Source of the DNA: Rachicladosporium sp. CCFEE 5018
Taxonomy: Eukaryota; Ascomycota; Dothideomycetes; Cladosporiales; Cladosporiaceae
NCBI GenBank assembly: GCA_002077045.2
Contig: KZ111150.1
Coordinates: 420,648-484,647 of the forward strand
Direction of reading: 5' to 3'
Length of the DNA stretch: 64,000 nucleotides
Shown here: piece after piece, positions 54,958 through 64,000 of the stretch
Layout: every line of letters starts with the position of its first letter
Position numbering within the stretch: the first letter of the stretch is position 1
Position numbers and translations under genes: made by a program
Notes under the pieces: model-generated
Databases searched by the model: none
Told to the model about the DNA's origin: nothing
Seen by the model: the letters and a program-made list of their open reading frames with translations, nothing else

Positions 54958-56515
54958 ATGAGCGATAGCAACGACGTCGTCGCGGAGAGCGGCGACGGAG
55001 ATCTCGATGTCGACGGCAAGCTCGACCATGTGCGAGATGGCACACCAAGCTCGATGGACTCGTCGCCGGAGCCGGACGCTATCGGCGAAACCACACTAGA
55101 GCCAACGCAGCCCCAGAAACGGAAGGGTGGAAGGAAGCCTGTATGTTGCCAGTTGCTGAGACCTCCTAGCAATATCGACTAATGCATCTCAAGATATACG
55201 CAACATCCGAAGAGCGGAAGCAGCGTAACCGGCAAGCTCAAGCCGCCTTCCGTGAGCGACGAACCGAGTACATCAAGCAGCTCGAGGCAACCATCAAGCA
55301 AAACGAGGACAGTCTTGCGACATTGCAACAAAGCCATCGATCCGCTGCCGACGAGTGTCTAATGCTTCGATACAAGAACTCTCTCCTCGAACGGATCCTG
55401 CTCGAACGAGGTACGATCATCGCTTTTGCGTCTGCGTGCCGCCATACTGACAATTAACAGGCATCGATGTGCAAGCCGAACTTCAAATGAAGACGGGGAC
55501 TCCAGCGTTCCCTTCTGGCTTCATGCCACCGATGTCGAACATCGCGCCTGCACCCGCACCGCCGCTGCAACGAACTGCTTTGCAGCGACAGCATGCACGT
55601 CGCTCTGGGCAAGCCCTGACGCCAAAACTACCGATCGGTCCAGCACAGCAGACGACATCGCCGCATGCTGTACCGACGCCTTCCTCGCATGTCTCGTCCC
55701 CATCAACAATATCGACCCGCTCTCCAGTAGCGCTAGCAGGTGGGACAACTCCACCTACCTCTGCTATCCACGCTCAGCCCCAAGGACAGCCGTTCCAGCA
55801 CTATCCCCGATCGCAGCAGCCGTCTAGTAACGCGTTCTATCCTCCACAACCACAAAGACAGCCACCTCGAAGCGCGACTACCTCGTCTGTATACCAGAGC
55901 AGCACAAGTGGGGTCTCTAGTCACTCTCCGAACAGCCAGGGCCCAGCACAAAGCACTGGACGACCTGAGAGCTCTGGTGGTACTGGCTCGGCACTGACTA
56001 CAGCATCAACATACTACCCGAGTCCATTCCAGACTCACATAGACAAACTCGGCAAGTTCACCCCCCCTCCCTCTCCAACAGAACTGTGTTCGTCCTAGAT
56101 TGATTCCGTGAGTACAGAACAGGAGTACGACACCCAACATGCATCACACTCCATGCTCGACGAAACCGAACAAGATCAATCCGACGGTGCGGCCCACCTG
56201 CGACAGCATAACGCATACCCTCCACTGCATCCCTACGGAACTACCTCATCTGGTCAGCAGGGTTTCGGCTACCAACACGGCCACCCGTCTGCGATGCCGC
56301 CGCCGGGCCAGCAGCGGACGCCTTTGTCACAATATGAAATGCAGCAGGGTGCTCAGGCGCTGAGTTCTCTGAGCGGTGGCGGAGATGGAGGAGCTTTTGG
56401 GACGCTGCCACATATGATCGATCCCAACGATCCGATGTTGGATGCGGACCCATTTGGGCTGAGCGCGAGTATGCACTACCCGACAGCATACTCATTCGAC
56501 CCGAGCGGGCGATGA
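54958..56515 (+). CDS. AP-1/Yap-type bZIP transcription factor (copy B, complete)
   Basis: Exons 54958..55140, 55194..55410, 55461..56051 and 56118..56515 encode 462 residues. The acidic N terminus (MSDSNDVVAESGDGD) leads to KRKGGRKP and, across the first intron, a basic region RNRQAQAAFRERR. That fits the fungal NxxAQxxFR bZIP signature. A leucine-zipper heptad region follows (YIKQLEATIKQNEDSLATL...LMLRYKNSLLERILLER). The rest is Pro/Gln/Ser-rich. The last intron, 56052..56117, is proposed to be GC-AG; it removes an in-frame TAG at 56096-56098, and the following frame is conserved with copy A. The conserved end PNDPMLDADPFGLSASMH and DPSGR fits the family. It is a nuclear regulator, perhaps stress- or metabolism-related; targets are unknown. 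Confidence 0.9.
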
Positions 56516-56922
56516 AGGTGCTGTACCCGAAGACAGGCACATTTCAGCGATGCATAGGAGGTTATTAGGGGAGAGATCTGCGCCTGGGCGTGCATCTCAT
56601 TGGGGACGCGTACTGGGCAAAAGTCGCATAGCATAGCGTTCAAGCGATTGATTTGTTCACAACACTCATCATCACTCATCAACCTCACGCATTCAAACCC
56701 GTGATGCCTCTCTTGTAACAGTTCATGCAGTAAATATCGCCGTGGTCTTGGCACAACCGAGGCCCACGCACTTTGGAACGAATTGAGAGCTTGGACAGCT
56801 TCCCGTTCGCTTCATGCGGCCCGCTCTGGACACACCGCGAGAAACAGATCTTCACGGCAAACACACCCTCACTTTCGTATGATGGATCGCTGCTTGTCAT
56901 AGCAACCCATCCTACCGCCAAC
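56516..56922. other. Intergenic spacer bZIP / Stm1-like (copy B)
   Basis: Same content as 978-1384, with scattered substitutions. No gene seen. Confidence 0.6.
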
Positions 56923-58497
56923 ATGAGTGGGATCGCAAGCAAGGTACGTGAGAGTTCGTTCAGGACAGTGGGAAGGTGGATCATCGTCCTGGCGGTGGAG
57001 AACAATTACTCGTCCTGCATTGGAGGCATTGAAGAGCATATCAGCTGACCTGAATCGTTTGCGCAGAACCTCTACGACCTCTTGGGTATGCTCCAGATCA
57101 CTCTCGACGCGAGATAGTCTACGACCTACGTTCGGGCTTCACTAACACTTCATTCAAGGCAATGACCCAGAGCTCGACCCCGACAGGGCGCCGAGCCCGC
57201 CCACGAAGGCCGTTGACAAGCCAATTCCACGAAGCGGCAAGCGCAATGCCGGTGCCGAAGGCCCAGGAGCCAATGCTGCGGCAGCTGGCGGTCGTGGTGG
57301 AAGGCAAGATGGGCTAGGAGGTACGTTGAGCGAGAGAGGGCTAAACGGCTGGCGCGCACACCTACGCAGCGGCAGCAGGTCACGCGAAGACCGCGGCATG
57401 CACAATGGGTACTACGAACACCGACTGACGCGTGCGCGCGATAGGCAACAACCGCTCCGAGCAGCCGCGTGACGATGGGCTCCGCCAAGACCGTAACTCC
57501 AACCGCACTAGAGGTAGGTAGAATAGGAGCTTCACATTGTATGACGACTTAGCTGACTTCGTGATAGATGTGCGCGAGCCTCGCGACGTTGAGGGTGGAC
57601 GTGGTCGCGGACGTGGTCGTGGAGGCCGTGGAGGCGACCGCGGTACCAGGCCCGCTCGTGACGATCGCCACAGCCGCACTGGCGTCCAGTGAGTTGGCTC
57701 TACCTCTATACCGATTTCATGGCTTACATTTAACCAGGGAGCATGAGAAGCAAGCTGCTGCCGGTTGGGGCGGTGAGACAGGTCAATCCGAATGGGCCGA
57801 CGAGAAGGCCGGTGCCGAGATCGCCAACGCGGAAGCTAAGAACGACGCTGGCTTCACCCCGGATACCAGCGCTGCCGACCCAGCATTTGCTACAGGCCCA
57901 GATGGCGTAGTCGGTGAGGCCGAAGTCGCAGCAGCCGCATCTGAGGAGCCGGAGGACAACAGCAAGTCCTACAGCGAGTACCTCGAGGAGCTGAAGTCGA
58001 AGCGCGCTGGCCTGAGCAGCACGCTCGAGATCCGCAAAGCCAACGAGGGCACCAAGCAGAAGTTCCCTGAGGGCAAGACCGTCAAGAACGAGGAGGAGGA
58101 GTACTTCGCGGGCGCTGGTGGCAAGCAGAGTCGCCAGAAGGAGAACAAGACGAAGAACGTTCTCACCATGGACGGCAACTACTACGCCTCTGCCGAGCAG
58201 CCATCTGGCGGCCGTGGTAGTCGCGGTGGTCGTGGCCGCGGAGAGGGTGGACGTGGAGGTCGTGGTCGCGGCGACGGAGACCGCGGAGACCGCGGAGACC
58301 GTGGTGATCGTGGCGACCGTGGCGACCGTGGCGGTCGTGGACGCGGTGATGGCTTCCGTGGACGTGGCGAGGGTCGTGGACGTGGTGAGGGTTTCCGTGG
58401 ACGCGGTGGACCTCGCGGCGACTACAGCAACAACAACGGCACCTCTCGCGCGCCCATCAACGTCACAGACGAGTCTGCCTTCCCCAGCCTGGGTTAG
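56923..58497 (+). CDS. Stm1/SERBP1-like ribosome-associated protein (copy B)
   Basis: Six exons at 56923..56943, 57067..57085, 57159..57320, 57445..57513, 57568..57688 and 57738..58497 give 383 residues. All exons except the last have the same lengths as in copy A, and all splice sites are kept. The protein is nearly the same throughout. The last exon is 18 bases longer because the GDR/RGD part of the C-terminal array has more units (GDRGDRGDRGDRGDRGDR). The role is expected to be the same: ribosome binding and RNA binding through the RGG array. Both copies look functional, so gene dosage may be doubled. Confidence 0.9.
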
Positions 58498-59478
58498 GAC
58501 ACCATACAAACTACTACGCTCGACAATTGATTCGCTCCGCCTGTTCATGTTGGCGTCGAACCAAAATCGATCGCGGGAAAAGCTCGACATGCCCTTGAAG
58601 GGTAACACTTCTCTACGGACTGGTCCTCCTTGCTGTCCTTGAGGTGTACACATCGCAAGATAGCCCAAAATTGAGGCATTAGTTTCATTACCACTCTCTC
58701 CAAGCCCAAGCTTGCCCGTGTATCAGTACTGTCTTGTCGTCATGCTTCGCAGAGGTACAGTATCAATCGATGTCACTGTAGGGCAATGTCGTAGGTATAG
58801 CACTTAGAGCAAATAGGACCTACTCTAGGTGTCATGAAGGTTAGCCGCCAACTGCCGTGCATGTGGCCCTGCGAGATCTAGAGATTGGGTTTTCTTCTCA
58901 ATCTGGTGCCGTGAAAGCATAAAACACAAAAGTGAGGTCCGCCATCGCCAAGGGCTTGAGCTCAAGAGCCGTCGTACGACAATCCACCACACCCCCCAGC
59001 TGCTTCGCCTTGGAGAGTACGCAATTCTCTTCAGCTTCCATCCCAATGCGCCTTATCCCCATGATCCCAAACAGCGACATGCACACCTCAGCATCTGCCC
59101 CTGGGCGCCATTGTGGTCCGATCGTCCGATGCCACAAAGGCACTTTATTGCGCCCAACGGCTGGAGAGATGTCACTGCCAGCATTTCACAGGCTTGGCTG
59201 CAGTATGAGACCGGTACACGCGTCCTACATAAGCAGTGACAAGACTTGGAAGGATGTGCGTCGTGCGTGGGTGGCTATGCTTGAGATGACGGGACTGTTG
59301 GAACCGTGGTAGGTGCTGGTGGGTGCACGGTGTCTTGTATGGTCTTTAGGAGGTGACTTTAGTCTTCTACATCATCATTCCAGTCTACGGTACTCTGTTC
59401 ACATTCGAATCCACTCTTCTTCCGACTTCAAGTCACGCGCAAAGAGGAGTCTATCATTCCGGGACTTCGACGCTCAGC
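58498..59478. other. Spacer upstream of b561 gene (copy B)
   Basis: Corresponds to 2941-3921. Similarity to copy A is high at first, falls over 58920-59340 and is lost after about 59350. The minus-strand frame seen in copy A is cut here by a CGA-to-TGA change. Confidence 0.55.
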
Positions 59479-60708
59479 ATGGCGTTTCGCGGTTTCGCAC
59501 TTGCAACCATTGGCTTGGGTACATTGTTGACACAACCTTTCCACTCCATATAACGGAGAGCTGATAGCCTCTTAGTTGCGACCGCACACGCGCAAGTATC
59601 GACGCAGTGCCAGGGAGATGTGTGTTACTCGCTCAGCATACCTCAGACCTCCTCGAGCTCTAACATCAGAGACATCTACTTCCGGATCGCTGCTCCAAAA
59701 GACTACCAATGGGTAGCTCTCGGGCAGGGAAGCGAGATGGACGGCGCTCAGATGTTCGTGATGTATCAATCGGCAAACGGTCAAAATGTGACGGTGTCTC
59801 CTCGCAATGGCGAAGGCCACAACACGCCTGAGTACAATGGCAATAGCCAGCTCACGTTACTCGAGGGATCGGGCGTACTCGCCGATAAGATGGTTGCAAA
59901 TGTTCGCTGTAGCAACTGCAGTTCTTGGCGAGGTGGCAATATGGACTTCTCGAGTTCCGCCGCCAGCTGGATCTACGCCAACAAGTTCGGCTACCCCATA
60001 CAGTCCGACGATCTCAATGCGGGTATACAGCAGCATGGCAACGCCTACGGCACCTGGAGTTGGGACTTCGCGACCGCGAGAGGGAGCAATAGCGTCAATC
60101 CGTTCTTGGAGACCAGTGTGATAACTCCCACCGTTATCAACAACAGCAAATCCCGAAATACCGTCTTGGTCGCTCACGGAGTGATGGCTTCGCTGGCTTT
60201 CCTTGTTGTCTTCCCCATTGGCGGCATCTTGGTCCGCGTCGCTAACTTCTCCGGACTGGTCTGGGTGCACGCCGGACTGCAGATGCTGGCTTGGCTGATC
60301 TACCTGGTGGCCTTTTGTATGGGCGTATGGCTTGCCACAAACACGGACGACATCAAGAAGGCACATCCCGTTATAGGCATTGCACTCTTCCTGGTGCTGT
60401 TAGTGCAGCCTGTGCTCGGCTGGATGCATCACAAGATGTTCAAGGAGAAACGCACTCGGACCGCTTGGTCCTGGACGCACATTGGAATCGGGAGGTTAGC
60501 CATCTTGGTGGGGATGATCAACGGCGGGCTGGGGTTGCAGCTCGCTGGTGACACCGAAAAGAAGCATGTGGTCCCATATGCTATCGTCGGGTTAGTGTTC
60601 GGATTGGCGTATATCGGTGCAATCGTCTGGGGAGAGCTGAAGCGGCGGCGCAATAGACCTAATGCGGAGTATAAGCGTCAGGGCAATGAATTACACAACA
60701 TGAATTAG
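59479..60708 (+). CDS. DOMON (CDH-type cytochrome) + cytochrome b561 membrane protein (copy B)
   Basis: Exons 59479..59518 and 59576..60708 give 390 residues, the same length and exon sizes as copy A. The signal peptide (MAFRGFALATIGL then VATAHAQ) is of the same type but mostly different in sequence. The DOMON domain differs from copy A at scattered residues (for example SNIRDIYF and APKDYQ here). The five-helix b561 part, with the four heme-ligand histidines (VAHG, VHAG, AHPV, THIG), is almost identical. Promoter and first intron do not align with copy A, so the two genes may be expressed differently. Electron donor and acceptor are unknown. Confidence 0.9.
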
Positions 60709-60858
60709 ATAGAGGTTGTTTTGGGCAAAGGTCTGGTCGGCATGAACATTCGATATATCTATATACCATGGAATCACATTGGGACTGCGTATGAAGGGTG
60801 CTAATTACGACGCAGTCGTCGACTAAGTAGGCCGTGAACATCATCCTCTCATCCTCCC

Positions 60859-61508
60859 TCACTTCTTGGCCTCCTCCTTGCTCCCACCACCCCACAGGCT
60901 GCTCACGTAGCCGCCAGCGCTCTTCGCACCGCCTGTGACTGTGCTTCCGACGCTTGACGCTCCGCTCGCAACACCATCGCTTGCACCCTTAGCTGTCTTT
61001 GCCATCGGGTCCGTGACGCTGGAAGCGGGACCGCCGTACGAGCCACTGTCGTCTTTGCCTCCGCGCTCAGCACGGTTCACGCCCTCCTTCGAGACCATGT
61101 CACCGACTGGCTGCAAGAGCCCGCCCTGACCGAACTGGCCGGCGACGAGGTTGTTCGTGTCGTCTTGCAGCTTGTCGACTTGGCTGACGCCGGTGATTTT
61201 GGACTTGTCGAGGGTGTCTATGCAATTTCGTTAGGCAAATATCAAGCTCGGGATCCGGTGGGCCACGTACCCTTCGTGGCGTAGCTCGCCTTGTTATCCT
61301 TGGAGAACCATGCCAGGTACTTATCCTCAATCCACGGCATCCAGTTCTCATACTGGTTGTGGTAGCCCGACTTGATCCATTCGGTGTAAGTCTGGCCCTT
61401 CTTCTGCTCCGTTGGCAGCTTGTCGAACGTCTCCTTCTTCTGGTCCTCGCTCATGGCGTTCCACTTGCTGCCTGCTGAGCCTGCGGTGTCTTTGACTTGA
61501 TCGGCCAT
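60859..61508 (-). CDS. Small conserved hypothetical protein, Gly/Ser-rich C terminus (copy B)
   Basis: Exons complement(61271..61508) and complement(60859..61217), 198 residues. Only a few residues differ from copy A (for example MADQVKDTAG). The intron has the same length and splice sites. I do not recognise the family. Strong conservation between copies and an intact frame support a functional gene. It lies tail-to-tail with the b561 gene, about 150 bases apart. Confidence 0.8.
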
Positions 61509-62562
61509 ACTTGTGATCTTGGGTTTCTTGATCTGAAAGTTGATAATTACGGATGTTGTCCTAATGAATCGAGACTTTGGCTTCCTTAGAGACTCTTCAC
61601 ACCACGAGGCGTGGGACACCCTCTAGTAGCGATGTGACGTAGCCACACATGCTCCAGCAGTCGAGAGCGGGCCCTGGAACCCGGGTTGTGTCGGGTTTTA
61701 GCTTTGCCTGCCAAGTGGACCTGGTGGGATGGATTCAAGATTGTGGCGCGGCGAGGTGTGGCAGAGCTGTCGAAGTGCATGAGCGGCGACGTCATTTGTT
61801 GACAGACGCGTTGGCGAGTCCTTCGTCCAGCAGGTTTCGTGAACAGAGCATTTGACGACGACTTGTCTCGTGGTGCGTTGGCTCGGCGGGAACTAAGACC
61901 CGTTTGATCCACATCGAGTGACATTCCGTAACATTCATCACTCATCTTGTCGATTGGGGTCGACAGAGACTGGCGTGTTTGGTCGTAAGCAATACCAGCT
62001 GTCGATGCAGCCGCGAAAACAGAAGATCCATACCAACTGTAGGGACCAGTGGGCACTTCGCTTCTCCGGAGGGGCTGGGACACTTCTGTGCTCTTGTCAG
62101 CACATTCATGGCAATGGGAACCAGCATGCGGTGTTGATGAGGACTCAGCATTGTCTCTACCCTGCTCTGCAAACCTTATACATCTGTCCGATGTAGACGC
62201 AAGTCACAGACGTCGAGGCAGGAGGGCCTTGCAGCTGCCGGGGTGAGGAGGCAGCGTCGACAGCAAGCAGACGCACCCGGCCAGAATGCCATGCAGCATC
62301 ACTGGCAGAAGCCGAACACCACTCCCAGTGTGCCGTCTCCCTCATCAGCTACCTCCATTCCTATTGCTGTCTTTGCAAAACACCTACACTGACTCGCATT
62401 CATCATCTATCCTACATTCCTAACATTCACGCAGGCCCTCCAGGATCAGGTCTCTGGGCCTCTCCGTGGTAGAAATGTCCTTACCTCTGACTGCCACTGG
62501 CACTGAACGCGCGGATCGCTACTCGTGGCAGACTGCTTGCGTATGTAGTATTTACGCAGGCT
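61509..62562. other. Spacer before the GH13 pseudogene (copy B)
   Basis: Corresponds to 5952-7007 and is almost the same sequence. Small indels shift the frames of the minus-strand ORFs relative to copy A. No gene supported. Confidence 0.5.
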
Positions 62563-64000
62563 GTGCACAACCACAACGCTGACGAACTCCGTCAGGTCTA
62601 TCAAATCTATCCGGCGTCCTTCAAGGATTCTAATGGCGATGGATTTGGCGATCTGCCTGGCATCATCTCAAAGATCGATCACCTTGAAAGCCTCGGTGTG
62701 AACGCAGTCTGGCTTTCGCCTTGCTACGAGAGTCCAAACGTCGATGGTGGCTACGACATCAGCAACTACAGGAAGATCGACCCTCGCTTCGGCACAGTAG
62801 CAGACATTGAGCTGCTCATCAGAAGTCTTGATGAGGTCAACATATGGCTCATCCTGGATCTTGTCGTCAACCACGCTTCTGATCAGCACGAGTGGTTCCG
62901 GGAGTCAAGGAGTAGCAAGACGAACGCGAAGTGCAACTGGTGAGTGCGAGATCTGTAGTGACATGGAACAGGTGAGACTGACAGTGCCAGGTACATCTGG
63001 CGTAAGGGCAAGTCGATCACGATAGGTGACGAATGTGTCCGGACTCCACCGAATAACTGGAAGTCCCAGTTTCAGGGCAGCGCGTGGGAGTACGACGCCC
63101 ATACCGACGAGTACTATCTTCATCTCTTTGCAGCACAGCAGCCGGACTTGAACTAGGAGAACCCGGAAGTCAGACAAGCAGTGTACGCAGACATGCGATT
63201 CTGGCTCGAGAAAGGCATCACAGGCTTCAGAATGGACGTGATCAACATGCTTGCGAAGCACCCAGACCTGCCCAATGCACCTGTGCAGGATCACTCGCCG
63301 CCATAGCAGGACGCACAGCCACTGCACTGCAACCAGCCACGTGTGCATGACTACCTCCAGGAGATGCGCAAGGATGTGCTAGATCACTATCCTGAGACCA
63401 TGAGTGTCCGGTGAGCTTTTGTACACGACCCGCGATGAGGTCAAGCTCTACGTGGAGCCCAACCGCCGAGAGCTAGACTTAGCCTTCGAGTTCGACCTTT
63501 GCGCTTGGAACTTCGGACCTGGCGGAAGGTTCGACAAGGCCCATGACACTGTGCAAGATCTCAAGCGGACCATATGTCGCACATGGAATGGGCTCCGTAG
63601 CGGGGAGACTGCATGGCAAACCTTCTTGCTGGAGTCGCACGACACCGCGCGTTCTGTCACACGTTTCGGGGACGATAAGCCAGAGCACAGTGCTGCTATA
63701 GCGAAAGTGCTGGCGGTACTGTCGACTACGCTTTGTGGAACGCCCTTCGTGTATCAAGGCCAAGAGATCGGTATGGAGAATCACACGGCAGATCCTATCG
63801 AGAGTTTCGACGATATCAACACCATCAACGCAATGCGAACAATCGAACGCAGTAGGCACGAGTGCTCGTAGCCTGGCGAAACTATTGACATGAGTGATGT
63901 GCACGAGCAAGTCCGTCTCAAAGCGCGCGATCACACACGTTCTCCAATACACTGGAAATACGGCGAGCCGCATGCTGGGTTTTCGACAACGGCCGGCCTT
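62563..64000 (+). pseudogene. GH13 alpha-glucosidase, more heavily disrupted (copy B, cut by window end)
   Basis: Same gene as 7008-8894; exon 62563..62939, intron 62940..62990, then the second exon to the window edge. It shares both TAG codons with copy A (63154-63156 and 63304-63306). It has additional damage. One inserted C near 63408 shifts the frame just before the acid/base Glu and creates TGA at 63412-63414. A further TAG occurs at 63869-63871, where copy A has CAG. The nucleophile region GFRMDVIN is preserved. Conserved region I reads NHASDQHEW here instead of NHTSDQHEW. This copy is clearly non-functional. Confidence 0.9.

Larger units (their letters stand above)
55539..64000. repeat. 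Direct segmental duplication, copy B
   Basis: Second copy of bases 1-8445, same strand and gene order. It begins to match at base 55539 only because copy A is cut by the window start; the real left boundary may lie further left. It continues past the right edge of the window. Most of the block is nearly identical to copy A, but 59351-59591 does not align and 59592-60120 is clearly more diverged. Confidence 0.97.

Noticed and set aside
57730..58668. 312-codon minus-strand frame in copy B
   Set aside because: Antisense shadow of the Stm1-like exon, long only because of the repetitive codon pattern.
1..64000. Transposons, CRISPR arrays or a biosynthetic gene cluster
   Set aside because: No transposase or reverse transcriptase frames, terminal repeats, CRISPR-type repeats, or PKS/NRPS/terpene genes were seen.

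Overview
This is a piece of an ascomycete (Pezizomycotina) nuclear genome. The gene families (Stm1-like, Stb3-like, Hos4-like, PAS kinase, DOMON-cytochrome b561, TeaR-like, DUF7918-like) and the short GT-AG introns of about 44-165 nt with CTRAY-type branch sites point to a filamentous or black-yeast fungus. Dothideomycetes is the best guess; the genus cannot be fixed from the sequence. The region is compact, has no recognisable transposon, and no tRNA was seen.

The most obvious structural feature is a direct duplication. Bases 1-8445 (copy A) recur at 55539-64000 (copy B) in the same order and orientation: bZIP factor, Stm1-like protein, DOMON-cytochrome b561 protein, small glycine-rich protein, GH13 maltase pseudogene. 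Both copies run off the window, so the true ends are unknown. Similarity is uneven: very high over most of the block, clearly lower over the DOMON half of the b561 gene, and lost over that gene's promoter and first exon. A run of exactly 100 N at 12218-12317 separates two contigs, with copy A on the left and copy B on the right. The 55.5 kb spacing therefore depends on scaffolding and could be a haplotype or homeolog placed in tandem.

The left contig ends with a glyoxalase-like gene (9165-9977) and about 2.2 kb without a convincing gene. The right contig opens inside a ribosomal protein uL13 gene. It continues with a Hos4-like ankyrin protein, eS7, a PAS kinase, an F-box/LRR protein with a C-terminal CaaX box, a zinc-independent MDR reductase, RNA polymerase III subunit Rpc11, an Stb3-like protein, a methyltransferase-like protein, an unknown 344-residue protein, a Vid24/Gid4-type protein, eS12 and a TeaR-like CaaX protein. 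After these come an RBR-type ubiquitin ligase, a DUF7918-like protein, a fungal transcription-factor-like protein and an arrestin-like protein, and then copy B.

Most genes are unrelated housekeeping or regulatory genes; there is no obvious biosynthetic cluster. Several touch growth and nutrient control (ribosomal proteins, Stm1, Stb3, PAS kinase, Rpc11, Gid4, arrestin), but the sequence does not show that they are co-regulated. The most unusual gene is the ligase at 43992-45765: a bromodomain-like segment lies inside the IBR zinc domain, between RING1 and RING2.
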